Shown: positions 8,156 through 16,153 of the stretch, piece by piece
Numbering within the stretch: position 1 is the first letter of the stretch
Layout: each line of letters begins with the position of its first letter
NCBI GenBank assembly: GCA_036526255.1
Contig: DATCYW010000091.1
Span: 1-52,201 of the forward strand
Direction of reading: 5' to 3'
Origin: Malonomonas sp036526255
Lineage (GTDB): Bacteria; Desulfobacterota; Desulfuromonadia; Desulfuromonadales; Geopsychrobacteraceae
Length of the DNA: 52,201 nucleotides
Made by a program: the position numbers and the translations under genes
Notes under the pieces: model-generated
The model's input: the letters and a program-made list of their open reading frames with translations, nothing else
What the model was told of the DNA's origin: nothing
The model's database searches: none

Positions 8156-8608
8156 TTAGTCGAGCAGCACCACGTCGCGGATCAGGCTGCGGTTGACCAG
8201 GTAGCTGTGGTCGTCGCTAAACAGCGGAAAGAATTCGTTGCCACTGTTGATATAGTCGGTCAACCGGGCGCTGTGCGCCGGAAGATCCATCTTGACTGTC
8301 CCCTGCAGCATCACATTCCCGAGGAAGCTGATCCGCACCTGACGGTCGGTATACTCCAGCCCTTCTTCAAGGGTGACGTTGCAGCGGGCGTGACTGATCA
8401 TCCCTTTGCAGACCAGATGAAATGTTCCGTCGCTGGCCTTCATCGGCAGAAAGCGTTCGGCTTCAAGCAGCAGGTCGAGAACCCGCTGCTCACCGGAGCG
8501 GTACATGGCGTATTGCGCCAGAAATACTGTCCCTTCGAAGATAATTCCATCTGCCATGAACAGGCCGACCTGTTCCTGTCGTTTTTCTACCCGTAGATCA
8601 TCAGCCAT
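8156..8608 (-). CDS. Conserved-looking hypothetical protein
   Basis: A soluble 150-residue protein with no signal peptide or membrane segment. After a charged N-terminus it reads as alternating strands ('GIIFEGTVFLAQYAM', 'VRISFLGNVMLQGTVKMDL') and ends 'YLVNRSLIRDVVLLD'. I do not recognise a catalytic motif. The repeated short-strand pattern suggests a small beta-rich domain. The start is the ATG at 8608; a TTG at 8629 is in frame but has no better ribosome site. A good promoter lies at 8652-8680 on this strand, back-to-back with that of the zinc-ribbon gene. Codon use resembles the neighbours, so it is probably real. Confidence 0.7.
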   Translation of the reverse strand: MADDLRVEKRQEQVGLFMADGIIFEGTVFLAQYAMYRSGEQRVLDLLLEAERFLPMKASDGTFHLVCKGMISHARCNVTLEEGLEYTDRQVRISFLGNVMLQGTVKMDLPAHSARLTDYINSGNEFFPLFSDDHSYLVNRSLIRDVVLLD

Positions 8609-8651
8609 CGTCAGCCCCGTTCGTCGCAAGAGAATTAAAGAAAGTTAAAAA

Positions 8652-8680
8652 AGAATAGCAGCAACCGGCAAAAGACTCAA
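8652..8680 (-). promoter_or_regulatory. Candidate sigma-70 promoter for the gene at 8156-8608
   Basis: On the minus strand TTGAGT (8680-8675) and TATTCT (8657-8652) are separated by exactly 17 bases. The start codon is about 40 bases downstream of the predicted transcription start. Confidence 0.55.
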
Positions 8681-8685
8681 GTCCC

Positions 8686-8714
8686 TTGGCAAGCGTCTTT
8701 CTGTCGATTATGCT
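8686..8714 (+). promoter_or_regulatory. Candidate sigma-70 promoter for the zinc-ribbon gene
   Basis: TTGGCA (8686-8691) and TATGCT (8709-8714) have the ideal 17-base spacer. It is back-to-back with the minus-strand promoter at 8652-8680, with five bases between the two -35 boxes. A 9-base inverted repeat (CAGCAACCG 8659-8667, CGGTTGCTG 8729-8737) brackets both promoters. Confidence 0.58.
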
Positions 8715-8720
8715 AGTCAG

Positions 8721-8751
8721 ACTGTCGTCGGTTGCTGTGGCGACAGTTTTT
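8721..8751 (+). promoter_or_regulatory. 5'-terminal hairpin with T-tract in the zinc-ribbon gene leader
   Basis: ACTGTCG (8721-8727) and CGACAGT (8741-8747) form a 7-bp stem around 13 bases, with TTTTT at 8747-8751. The predicted transcription start is about 8720, so the mRNA would begin with this hairpin. It could act as an attenuator or as a 5' end stabiliser; GGAG at 8759-8762 and the ATG follow directly. Confidence 0.45.
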
Positions 8752-8769
8752 CTCTTCTGGAGTCGACCG

Positions 8770-9102
8770 ATGACGAAAAAATGTGCGAACTGTAAAGAGC
8801 CGCTGCAGGGCGAGTACTGGTGTCAGAAATGTAAAACCGTTTTCAAGTGTCCGATCCCAGGTTGCGAGGCACTCATCCATAAGCCGGGGGCCAGCGAATG
8901 CCCCCGTTGCGGACTGTTTTTCGAGGATTACCTGAGCAACCGCAAGATGTACCGGCGTTGTCCCAAGTGCAAAAAAAAGCAGGGGTTATCGGAGCAGCAA
9001 TGCCGTTTCTGTCAGCACTGGTTCAACTGTCCGACCTGTGGCAATAAAATTTCCACCAACACGGTGCTCACCTGTCCACGTTGCGGGACGTCGCTGCGCT
9101 GA
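8770..9102 (+). CDS. Small multi-zinc-ribbon protein
   Basis: This 110-residue basic protein contains 16 cysteines arranged as eight C-x(2 to 4)-C knuckles: CANC, CQKC, CPIPGC, CPRC, CPKC, CRFC, CPTC and a final CPRC. That is enough for four zinc sites of the rubredoxin or zinc-ribbon kind. Such modules bind nucleic acids or proteins, but nothing here tells which. The ATG at 8770 has GGAG seven bases upstream; an in-frame ATG at 8686 would place the start on the -35 box and is rejected. No partner gene is linked: upstream is divergent, and cls has its own candidate promoter. Confidence 0.78.
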   Translation: MTKKCANCKEPLQGEYWCQKCKTVFKCPIPGCEALIHKPGASECPRCGLFFEDYLSNRKMYRRCPKCKKKQGLSEQQCRFCQHWFNCPTCGNKISTNTVLTCPRCGTSLR

Positions 9103-9159
9103 TGAGCTGTTCTGCGTCGGCTCGCCCGGTCCGGCGCTGCCTGCCCTGGCCGGCGTTTC

Positions 9160-9188
9160 TGGACAAGCCCCGGTCAATCTGCTAACCT
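9160..9188 (+). promoter_or_regulatory. Candidate sigma-70 promoter for the cls operon
   Basis: TGGACA (9160-9165, one change from TTGACA) and TAACCT (9183-9188) have a 17-base spacer. The predicted transcription start is near 9195, and GGAGGA precedes the cls ATG at 9230. The -10 match is poor. Confidence 0.38.
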
Positions 9189-9229
9189 CTTGATAATTCA
9201 CCACTCTTTTCCTCTGTATCGGAGGATTC

Positions 9230-10648
9230 ATGTTGTCTGCTTCGCTGGCATTTCTCTGGCTCTGCTCGCTGTTCTCGGCGGGGCATGCCCTGCTGACCAA
9301 ACGCGACCCGCGGGCAGGTCTCGGCTGGATTGTCACCTGTCTGGCGTTGCCCGGAGTCGGGGCGCTGCTCTACTGGCTGCTCGGCGTTAACCGCATCCGT
9401 AACCGCGCCCGCGAACTGCAGGAACAGGGGCAGGGGATGCACTGGCTGAACGTCGGTCAACCGCCCAGCCCGCAGGATCTGGAGCACTTCCCTACCAGCA
9501 CCACCAGCCGCTCATTGATCAACCTCTCCGATGCCGTTACCCGCCGCCCGCTGGTCTGCGGCAATGCCGTCAAGGTGCTTTATAACGGCGAGCAGGCTTA
9601 TCCGGCGATGCTTGAAGCCATCCGTAGCGCCGAAGAATCGATCTTTCTCTCCAGCTATATTTTCAAAGCCGACCGCACCGGCAAGCTGTTTGTCCGCGAA
9701 CTGACCGCAGCTGTCACCCGTGGCGTTGATGTTCGGGTGCTGATTGACGCTTTTGGAGAACATTACGCCTTCGCCAAGGTGCGCAACCTGCTGCTGAACA
9801 CCGGGGTGAAGGTTGCCATCTTTCTGCCGACCACCCTGATGCGCAGCTTCTATCTGAATATGCGCAACCACCGCAAGCTGCTGCTGGTTGACAGCAAAAT
9901 CGGCTTTACCGGCGGGATGAATATCTGCGATCGGCATCTGGCGATGATCAAAAACAACCCGCGCCGGGTGGTCGATATCCACTTCAGCCTGCAGGGGCCG
10001 ATCTGCAGCCAGTTGCGCGACGCGTTTATGGAGGATTGGCACTTTGCCACCAGCGAAAAACGTAAAGACCGCTGCTGGCCGGACCAGCCCGTCGCAGGGA
10101 ATGCCTGTTGCCGCAGCATCAGCGCCGGGCCGAACGAGCCGCACGACAAACTAGACTGGATTCTGATCGGCGCGCTCTCCTGTGCCAAGTCACGGATCCG
10201 GATCATGACCCCCTACTTCATCCCGACCCGTGCGCAGCTGGCGGCGATCAACACCGCTTCGCTGCGCGGTGTGCGGGTCGAAATCCTGCTGCCGGAAAAA
10301 AACAACCTGCCCTATGTCGCCTGGGCGACCAACGCCTACCTGTTTGAACTGCTGGAGCACCGGGTGCAGATCTATTTTCAGCCGCCCCCCTTTGTGCACA
10401 GCAAGCTGCTGCTGATTGATGATGAATATGCCCTGATCGGTTCGGCAAATCTCGACCCGCGCAGTCTGCGGCTTAATTTTGAACTGAATATCGAAATTTT
10501 TGATACGGAAACGCAAGCCGAACTGGTGGGTCATTTTGATCTCTGCCGGGAGAATTCCCGCTCGGTCAGCCTGAAAGAGATGGATCAGCGCTCCCTGCCG
10601 CTGCGGTTGCGCGATTCCTTCTGCAAGCTGTTGTCGCCGTACTTGTAG
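9230..10648 (+). CDS. cls: Cardiolipin synthase, phospholipase D family
   Basis: A 472-residue membrane protein. Two N-terminal transmembrane helices (about 3-20 and 32-52) hold it in the inner membrane. Two HKD catalytic motifs follow: H-x-K-x4-D in 'NHRKLLLVDSKIGFTGG' near residue 214 and in 'VHSKLLLIDDEYALIGSAN' near residue 389. Bacterial Cls condenses two phosphatidylglycerol molecules to cardiolipin and glycerol. Length and layout match ClsA. The ATG has a clear GGAGGA. It leads a run of four short-gapped genes (DUF2905, a flavin-binding protein and folA follow) with no obvious pathway link. Confidence 0.92.
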   Translation: MLSASLAFLWLCSLFSAGHALLTKRDPRAGLGWIVTCLALPGVGALLYWLLGVNRIRNRARELQEQGQGMHWLNVGQPPSPQDLEHFPTSTTSRSLINLSDAVTRRPLVCGNAVKVLYNGEQAYPAMLEAIRSAEESIFLSSYIFKADRTGKLFVRELTAAVTRGVDVRVLIDAFGEHYAFAKVRNLLLNTGVKVAIFLPTTLMRSFYLNMRNHRKLLLVDSKIGFTGGMNICDRHLAMIKNNPRRVVDIHFSLQGPICSQLRDAFMEDWHFATSEKRKDRCWPDQPVAGNACCRSISAGPNEPHDKLDWILIGALSCAKSRIRIMTPYFIPTRAQLAAINTASLRGVRVEILLPEKNNLPYVAWATNAYLFELLEHRVQIYFQPPPFVHSKLLLIDDEYALIGSANLDPRSLRLNFELNIEIFDTETQAELVGHFDLCRENSRSVSLKEMDQRSLPLRLRDSFCKLLSPYL

Positions 10649-10672
10649 GCGGTCAGGGGGGATCAGGCGACA

Positions 10673-10873
10673 ATGCAGAAAACACTACTTATTCTCGGTG
10701 TCAGCATCCTGCTGCTCGGACTGCTTTGGCCCTGGCTGAGCAAGCTCCCCCTTGGCCGGCTGCCGGGCGATATTTTTATCGATAAGCCCGGTTTCAAACT
10801 GTTTTTTCCGATCACCAGTATGTTGCTGGTCAGTGGCCTGATCTCACTGATCCTGTGGCTGCTGCGCAAATAA
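10673..10873 (+). CDS. DUF2905 family small membrane protein
   Basis: A 66-residue protein made of two transmembrane helices (about 4-20 and 46-63) joined by the conserved loop 'LPLGRLPGDIFIDKPGF', the hallmark of DUF2905. Function is unknown in the family. It starts 24 bases after cls with GGGGGGA nine bases upstream, and ends 11 bases before the next ATG, so it belongs to the cls transcript. Confidence 0.85.
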   Translation: MQKTLLILGVSILLLGLLWPWLSKLPLGRLPGDIFIDKPGFKLFFPITSMLLVSGLISLILWLLRK

Positions 10874-10884
10874 GGAAGTGCGAG

Positions 10885-11349
10885 ATGCGTCGTAACGAAA
10901 AGGCCGTGACCGACCCGGCCGAACTGACAGAGATCCTGCGCGCCGGGCGGGTCTGCCGGCTGGCAATAGCCGCCGAGCCTGCCCCCTATATCGTGCCGCT
11001 GAATTACGGTTATCGCGACGGGGTCCTTTATTTTCACTCGGCGCAGCAGGGGCGTAAAATCGAGCTGCTGCGCCAGAATCCGCTGGTCGGCTTCGAAATT
11101 TCCCTCGATCTGGGGATTGTGACCGGCGAGCAGGCCTGCAACTGGGGGGCGCGCTACCGCAGTGTGATCGGCTGCGGCCGGATCGAATTTATCGAGGGGC
11201 TCGAGGAGAAGCGCCGTGGGCTGGACGCGATCATGGCGCAGTATGCGCCCGGCGATTTCAGTTATCCCGCCGCGGCGGTGCAAGGAACTTGCCTTTATAA
11301 ACTGCTGATCAGTGACATCAGCGGCAAACAGGCGCGGGTCGCCGACTGA
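10885..11349 (+). CDS. Pyridoxamine 5'-phosphate oxidase-like flavin-binding protein (Nim type)
   Basis: A 154-residue split-barrel protein. It begins with the family's helix ('MRRNEKAVTDPAELTEIL'), followed by 'GRVCRLAIAAEPAPYIVPL' and 'YGYRDGVLYFHSAQQGRKI', which in this fold bind FMN or a related cofactor. Members include nitroimidazole-resistance reductases (NimA) and heme- or F420-binding proteins, so the substrate cannot be named. The ATG at 10885 has AAGGAAG nearby; upstream in-frame codons overlap DUF2905 and are discounted. Its TGA overlaps the folA start (ATGATG-type junction at 11347-11351), indicating coupled translation. Confidence 0.8.
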   Translation: MRRNEKAVTDPAELTEILRAGRVCRLAIAAEPAPYIVPLNYGYRDGVLYFHSAQQGRKIELLRQNPLVGFEISLDLGIVTGEQACNWGARYRSVIGCGRIEFIEGLEEKRRGLDAIMAQYAPGDFSYPAAAVQGTCLYKLLISDISGKQARVAD

Positions 11350-11825
11350 TGCGGATCTCATTGATCGTCGCCATGAGCAGCAACCGGGTCATTGGCGCCG
11401 AGGGTCAACTCCCCTGGCGGCTACCGGCTGATCTGCAGCGGTTCAAGCAGCTGACCATGGGGCAGACACTGCTGATGGGACGCAAAACCTTTGAGTCGAT
11501 CGGCCGGCCGCTGCCGGGGCGCCGGACGATTGTTGTCAGCCGTAATCCTGATTTCGCAGTCGAGGGCTGTACGCTGGTTCCGGATCTGCCGTCGGGTATT
11601 GCCGCAGCGCAGAGTGATGAACTGTTCATCTGCGGTGGTGCAGAAATCTACCGGCAGGCGCTGCCATTGGTGGAGAGAATCTACCTGACCGAACTGCTGC
11701 GCGAGGTGGTCGGCGATACCTGTTTCCCGGAACTCCCCGCCGGACAGTTCCGGATCATCCAGACTGAAGAGCTGTTTGATGCCGGAGAGCGCTGCCGTTT
11801 CTCGGTGCTGCAGCGCTGCGGATAA
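11349..11825 (+). CDS. folA: Dihydrofolate reductase
   Basis: A 158-residue chromosomal-type DHFR, reducing dihydrofolate to tetrahydrofolate with NADPH. Visible hallmarks are 'SLIVAMSSNRVIGAEGQLPW' with the catalytic-region W-x-L-P-A-D ('WRLPADLQRFKQLT'), 'MGRKTFESIGRPLPGR' and the NADPH-binding 'FICGGAEIYRQALP'. It overlaps the previous stop and is the last gene of the cls run. Forty-three bases separate it from the dehydrogenase gene, which has its own ribosome site. No thyA lies within the window. Confidence 0.95.
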   Translation: MRISLIVAMSSNRVIGAEGQLPWRLPADLQRFKQLTMGQTLLMGRKTFESIGRPLPGRRTIVVSRNPDFAVEGCTLVPDLPSGIAAAQSDELFICGGAEIYRQALPLVERIYLTELLREVVGDTCFPELPAGQFRIIQTEELFDAGERCRFSVLQRCG

Positions 11826-11868
11826 GCGATTCCGTACCTTTTTCCTGGTTTTCTGAGAGGTTTCCACT

Positions 11869-12975
11869 ATGACAAAGATCCCGAACGACAGCCTTGGTCC
11901 CGCAAAAGTTTTGCAGCTATACGATCCGCAGAGCGGTCTGCGCGGGATTGTCGTTGTTGATAACGTCACCCTGGGGCCGGCGATCGGCGGCGTGCGGGTT
12001 TCTCCGACGGTCACGCCGCTGGAGGTCTTCCGTCTGGCGCGAGCCATGACCCTGAAAAACTCCAGCGCCGGGATCGACCACGGTGGCGGCAAAGCGGGAA
12101 TTATCGCCGATCCGCATACGGCCGACCTTGAGACTCTGTTCCGGGTGTTTGCACGGATGATCAAAGGGGTTGAGGAGTATATCCCCGGCCCTGATATGGG
12201 CTGTGACGAACGGGCGATGGTCTGGATTCAGGAAGAGATCGGCCGCTCGGTCGGCTTGCCGGCCGAATTGGGCGGTCTGCCGCTTGATGAATTGGGAGCG
12301 ACCGGTTTCGGCGTGGTGGCCTGCGCCGAAGTGGCCGCCAAGCAGATCGGCCTGCCGCTGCGTGGAGCGCGAATCGCCGTGCAGGGGTTCGGCAATGTCG
12401 GTATCGCGGCGGCGAAATTTTTTGTCGAAAAGGGCGCGATCATCGTTGCGGCCAACGACAGTCGCGGCACTATCCACGACCCCGGTGGGCTGAAAATCGC
12501 TCAGTTGATCGCAGCCAAGCGGAAACAGGGCACAGTGCTCGAATATCCGGGCGGCAAGCAGCTGCCGATTGACGCAATCTTTGGCCTCGATTGCGATATC
12601 CTGGTGCCGGCGGCCTATCCGGATGTCATCGATATGGGCAATGTCGACAGCGTCAAGGCCAAGCTGATTCTGCAGGGGGCGAATATCCCGATCACCCTCG
12701 AGGCCGAAGCCGCGCTGGCCGGGCGGGGGGTGCTGGTGATTCCTGACTTTATCGCTAACGCCGGCGGAGTCATCATGGCGGCGATGGAGTACAAACACAA
12801 AAGCGCCGAAGAGGCGTTTGCCTATATCAGCGAGAATATTCAGACCAACACCGCGCGGATTCTGCACCGGGTGAAAAAGGAGCAGCTGCTGCCGCGGACT
12901 GCTGCCGAACAGTTGGCGCGTGAGCGGCTTGAGACCGGCATGCGCTATCGCAGCTGGAGCCACAAGTGGCGCTGA
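11869..12975 (+). CDS. Glu/Leu/Phe/Val-type amino acid dehydrogenase
   Basis: A 368-residue NAD(P)-dependent dehydrogenase that deaminates an amino acid to its 2-oxoacid. The catalytic lysine lies in 'GIDHGGGKAGI' and the catalytic aspartate in 'PGPDMGCDERAM'. The dinucleotide fold begins at 'IAVQGFGNVGIAAAKFF' near residue 165. The length is that of leucine or phenylalanine dehydrogenases (about 360), shorter than typical glutamate dehydrogenases (about 420), and 'GPAIGGVRV' resembles the short group. A branched-chain substrate is plausible because the neighbouring minus-strand operon encodes a 2-oxoacid dehydrogenase, but this is inference. The downstream gene is convergent. Confidence 0.85.
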   Translation: MTKIPNDSLGPAKVLQLYDPQSGLRGIVVVDNVTLGPAIGGVRVSPTVTPLEVFRLARAMTLKNSSAGIDHGGGKAGIIADPHTADLETLFRVFARMIKGVEEYIPGPDMGCDERAMVWIQEEIGRSVGLPAELGGLPLDELGATGFGVVACAEVAAKQIGLPLRGARIAVQGFGNVGIAAAKFFVEKGAIIVAANDSRGTIHDPGGLKIAQLIAAKRKQGTVLEYPGGKQLPIDAIFGLDCDILVPAAYPDVIDMGNVDSVKAKLILQGANIPITLEAEAALAGRGVLVIPDFIANAGGVIMAAMEYKHKSAEEAFAYISENIQTNTARILHRVKKEQLLPRTAAEQLARERLETGMRYRSWSHKWR

Positions 12976-13024
12976 GCTGCGGGTCGGATGTTAGCAGTTG
13001 AGCTTATTTTGACGCGCCCGACGG

Positions 13025-13918
13025 TTACTGAGAGGACTGCGCATAGGCGGTGAGAGCCTTTTCTGTCAGCTGTCGGCCGATTTGAATCAACTCCTTGGCC
13101 CGGTCGAATTCGTAGATAGTGCAGATGTCTCTGGGGATTTCGATTAATATCTCCGGCGAGTAAGAGGCCAGCTTGAAGCGGGCGATACTGTTCTGCATGA
13201 CATCGATGCTTTTCGAAATGACGTCGAAATAGCCGGTGGTATCCTTCGGCCGGTCGTTCATCTTCCGCTGCAAGCTATCGATAAATTCGACCACCCGCTG
13301 GTGGTACTTGTTGCGCTCCGGCTCGTTGTTCGACTTGATCGGTACAACCGGCAGGTTGCGCCCTTTGCCGCATAAGCTGACGGCGATGGTCAGGTCGGTG
13401 ATGTCGTGCAGGGTCGGGGCGATCGGTACCGGGTTCGACAGCCCGCCGTCGACCAGTTTACGCCCCTTGTAGTTTACCGCCGAAAAGATCGTCGGAAAGG
13501 CGATTGAGGCGCGGATCGCATCAAACAGCGGACCTTTGGAAAACCAGACCTCCTTCCCCTTTTCCAGATCAGTGGCCACGGCAGTAAAAGAAATTTTTAG
13601 GTCCTCAATGTTGCGCGCTCCTATCAGCTCGCGCAGGGTGCTGATTAACCGCTCCCCCTTGAAGATCGCTGCCCCGCTGAAGGTTATATCAAGCAGCCGC
13701 AGCATGTCGAAGGTCTCCAGCGCGCAGACCCATTTGGTGTAGGTGTTGAGCTCTCCGGCCGCATAGATTCCTCCGATCAGGGCGCCCATTGAGGCACCGG
13801 AGATCGATTCGATCCTGAAGCCCTGTTCCTCGAGAACCTGAATCACACCGATATGTGTTAGCCCGCGGGCGCCGCCACTGCCGAGAACCAGGGTGACAGT
13901 CTGTTTTTTAGCGGTCAT
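13025..13918 (-). CDS. Patatin-like phospholipase (RssA-type)
   Basis: A 297-residue serine hydrolase of the bacterial patatin family. The oxyanion loop 'VLGSGGARGLTHIGV' opens the protein, the nucleophile elbow is G-A-S-M-G ('ISGASMGALIGG', about residue 43) and the dyad aspartate is in 'KLVDGGLSNPVPI'. These enzymes release fatty acids from phospholipids; E. coli RssA is a relative. There is no signal peptide. It is the last gene of the E1-E2 operon, and its start codon is preceded only by the octamer repeat at 13921-13952, which supplies the Shine-Dalgarno. Confidence 0.9.
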   Translation of the reverse strand: MTAKKQTVTLVLGSGGARGLTHIGVIQVLEEQGFRIESISGASMGALIGGIYAAGELNTYTKWVCALETFDMLRLLDITFSGAAIFKGERLISTLRELIGARNIEDLKISFTAVATDLEKGKEVWFSKGPLFDAIRASIAFPTIFSAVNYKGRKLVDGGLSNPVPIAPTLHDITDLTIAVSLCGKGRNLPVVPIKSNNEPERNKYHQRVVEFIDSLQRKMNDRPKDTTGYFDVISKSIDVMQNSIARFKLASYSPEILIEIPRDICTIYEFDRAKELIQIGRQLTEKALTAYAQSSQ

Positions 13919-13920
13919 GT

Positions 13921-13952
13921 TCGCTACCTCGCTACCTCGCTACCTCGCTAAC
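13921..13952 (-). repeat. Octanucleotide tandem repeat carrying repeated Shine-Dalgarno cores
   Basis: Plus-strand unit TCGCTACC occurs three times (13921-13944), followed by a one-change copy TCGCTAAC (13945-13952). On the coding (minus) strand each perfect unit reads GGTAGCGA, so GAGG recurs every eight bases. The repeat fills almost all of the 38-base space between the E2 stop (13957) and the patatin ATG (13918). The GAGG nearest the start is correctly placed. Confidence 0.9.
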
Positions 13953-13956
13953 CGGC

Positions 13957-15186
13957 TCAAACACTTTCGATAAACAGCAGCCCCGGATCTTCGAGATAGC
14001 GACCGATTCGGGTCGTGAAGCGGCAGGCCTCGGCGCCGTCGGTGACGCGATGATCGAAGGTCAGCGACAGCGGCAGCACCTGGCGGATGGCGATCTCATC
14101 CTGGTAGATCCAGGGTTTCGGGCGAATCCGTCCACAGCCAAGCAGGGCAACGTTCGGGTAGTTGAGAATCGGCGTGGCGTAGTGGCCGCCGTAGGAACCG
14201 AAGTTGGTGATGGTGATGGTGCTGCCGCGCATCTCTTCGTTGCTGATGCTGCGGTCGCGGGCACGCTGCGAGAGTGATTTCAGCTCGGTCGCCAGGTCGA
14301 TGATGCTCTTCTGCTGAATATCTTTGATCACCGGCACCATCAGCCCGTCGGCGGTGTCGATGGCGATCGCCATGTGACACTGGGGGTGGAAGATGACTTC
14401 CTGGTTCTCCTCGTCGATCTGCGCGTTGAAGCGGGGGAACTCGATCAGCGCATGCTGCACCGCCTTGATAAAGAAGGGCAGAAAGGTCAGCTGCAGCCCC
14501 CGCTCGGCTAGATGTTCGGTCTCGCGCAGCTTCAGGTCGTAGAGCCGGGTGACATCGAACTCGTCCATGTTGGTGACAAAGGCGGTTAACTGCTGGGATT
14601 TAAGTAGGTTGCGGGCGATCGCCCGGCGCACTGCGCGCATCGGTTTGCGATAGCTGCCGTCTTCGGCAGCTACAGCTCTTTTCGGCAGGGCGCTACGGGT
14701 CGCCACCTGCCGGACATCCTCGGCAGTGATGCTCCCTTCCGGGCCGCTGCCAGTCAATTGCTGCAGATCGATGTGCAGTTCTTTGGCCAGTACCCGCACC
14801 GAGGGGAGCGCTTTGATCGTCGCTGCGGGCAGTGGCGCAGTGGCGGTTTCGGGCGCGTCGACTGCTTCCGGCAGCTGGCCGACAATGCCAAAGGATTCTT
14901 TGCGTTCAGCGGCGACCGGCTCCGCTGCTGGCGGCTGTTCGGCGTCGGCCCCCTCGACGACCGTCAGCAGGGTCGCGCCGACCGGCACGATGGCGCCTTC
15001 GGGGTAGTGTATTTTGCCGATCCGGCCGGTTCTCGGCGTCGGCAGTTCGACCAGCGCCTTGTCGGTCTCCACCTCAACCACCGACTGATGCTCCTCGACC
15101 CGATCCCCCTCCTTGACCAGCCAGCCGCGGATTTCCGCTTCGGCGATCCCTTCGCCCAGATCGGCCAGTTTGAACTCAAATTCCAT
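13957..15186 (-). CDS. 2-oxoacid dehydrogenase E2, dihydrolipoamide acyltransferase
   Basis: A 409-residue E2 subunit forming the core of the complex. One lipoyl domain lies at about 1-78, with the lipoylated lysine in 'VETDKALVE'. A linker is followed by a peripheral-subunit-binding domain (about 128-165, 'ALPSVRVLAKELHIDL', 'GPEGSITAEDV'). The catalytic domain (about 180-409) ends with the active-site histidine in 'FDHRVTDGAEACRF'. It transfers the acyl group to CoA. It lies four bases after E1 beta in the same operon. The acyl specificity (acetyl versus branched-chain) is not resolved by eye. No lipoamide dehydrogenase (E3) gene is linked. Confidence 0.93.
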   Translation of the reverse strand: MEFEFKLADLGEGIAEAEIRGWLVKEGDRVEEHQSVVEVETDKALVELPTPRTGRIGKIHYPEGAIVPVGATLLTVVEGADAEQPPAAEPVAAERKESFGIVGQLPEAVDAPETATAPLPAATIKALPSVRVLAKELHIDLQQLTGSGPEGSITAEDVRQVATRSALPKRAVAAEDGSYRKPMRAVRRAIARNLLKSQQLTAFVTNMDEFDVTRLYDLKLRETEHLAERGLQLTFLPFFIKAVQHALIEFPRFNAQIDEENQEVIFHPQCHMAIAIDTADGLMVPVIKDIQQKSIIDLATELKSLSQRARDRSISNEEMRGSTITITNFGSYGGHYATPILNYPNVALLGCGRIRPKPWIYQDEIAIRQVLPLSLTFDHRVTDGAEACRFTTRIGRYLEDPGLLFIESV

Positions 15187-15190
15187 AAAA

Positions 15191-16153
15191 TCAGTACCTC
15201 AGCAGCTCTTCGATAGCGGCGACGATCCGTTTGGTCGTCGGCAGGTTGTAATCTTCCAGCAGCGGCAACGGTAGCACCACGTCGTAACCAGTGACCCGGC
15301 GGATCGGCGCCCGCAGCGACATGATCGCCTCTTCGGCGATGGTCGCCGCCAGTTCGGCACCCAGCCCGCCGGTTTTGGCCGCTTCGTGGACAATCAGCAC
15401 GCGGCCGGTTTTCTGCACCGAGGCGAGCAGCGTCTCGCGGTCAAAGGGGCTTAGGGTCAGCAGGTCGATGATCTCGGCATCATAGTTTTCGGCGGCACGC
15501 ATGACCAGTTCAAGCATGCTCCCCCAGGCGACAATCGTCAGCTGTTGGCCGGCTCGGGCGATGCGCGCTTTGCCGATCGGGGTGAGATAGGGCTCCTCGG
15601 GCACCTCCTCTTTGAGCAGCCGATAGAGCCGGGTCGGTTCGAGGTAGATAACCGGATCGGGATCTTCGATGGCGGCCAGCAGCAACCCCTTGGCATTGCT
15701 TGGCGTGGATGGAACCACAACCTTGATACCCGGCATGTGGCAGAACAGCGCTTCGCTGCTCTCCTCGTGCAGTTCCGGTGCCTTGATACCGCCGCCGTAA
15801 GGGGTGCGGATCACCAGCGGGCAGCTGTAGCGGCCGCGCGAGCGGGCGCGGATGCGCGCTGCGTGGGTGAAGATTTGATCGATGGCCGGATAGCAGAAGC
15901 CGAGAAACTGGATCTCCGCGACCGGTCGCAGCCCGTAAACCGCCATGCCGATCGCCATGCCGACGATCCCTGATTCGGCCAGCGGCGTGTCGATAATCCG
16001 ACCGTCGCCGAACTGCTCAAACAGCCCGTCGGTGGCGCGGAACACGCCGCCATCCTTGCCGATATCCTCGCCGAGCAGCAGCACCCGGTCATCGCTCTCA
16101 AGCGCCTGCTGCAAGGCTGCATTGATTGCCTGAACCAGATTAAGTACGGCCAT
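15191..16153 (-). CDS. 2-oxoacid dehydrogenase E1, beta subunit
   Basis: A 320-residue transketolase-fold subunit. With E1 alpha it decarboxylates a 2-oxoacid and passes the acyl group to the lipoyl arm of E2. Typical blocks are 'NAALQQALESDDRVLLLGEDIG', 'PLAESGIVGMAIGMA', 'MPGIKVVVPSTP' and 'GRVLIVHEAAKTGGLGAELA'. It is the separate beta chain of the alpha2-beta2 E1 type (pyruvate, branched-chain or acetoin). Its ATG overlaps the end of E1 alpha by 14 bases, pointing to coupled translation and equal subunit supply. Confidence 0.93.
   Translation of the reverse strand: MAVLNLVQAINAALQQALESDDRVLLLGEDIGKDGGVFRATDGLFEQFGDGRIIDTPLAESGIVGMAIGMAVYGLRPVAEIQFLGFCYPAIDQIFTHAARIRARSRGRYSCPLVIRTPYGGGIKAPELHEESSEALFCHMPGIKVVVPSTPSNAKGLLLAAIEDPDPVIYLEPTRLYRLLKEEVPEEPYLTPIGKARIARAGQQLTIVAWGSMLELVMRAAENYDAEIIDLLTLSPFDRETLLASVQKTGRVLIVHEAAKTGGLGAELAATIAEEAIMSLRAPIRRVTGYDVVLPLPLLEDYNLPTTKRIVAAIEELLRY

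Noticed and set aside
13921..13952. Octamer array as a CRISPR or IS-related direct repeat
   Set aside because: Units are 8 bases with no spacers, and there are no cas or transposase genes nearby; it is a simple tandem repeat.
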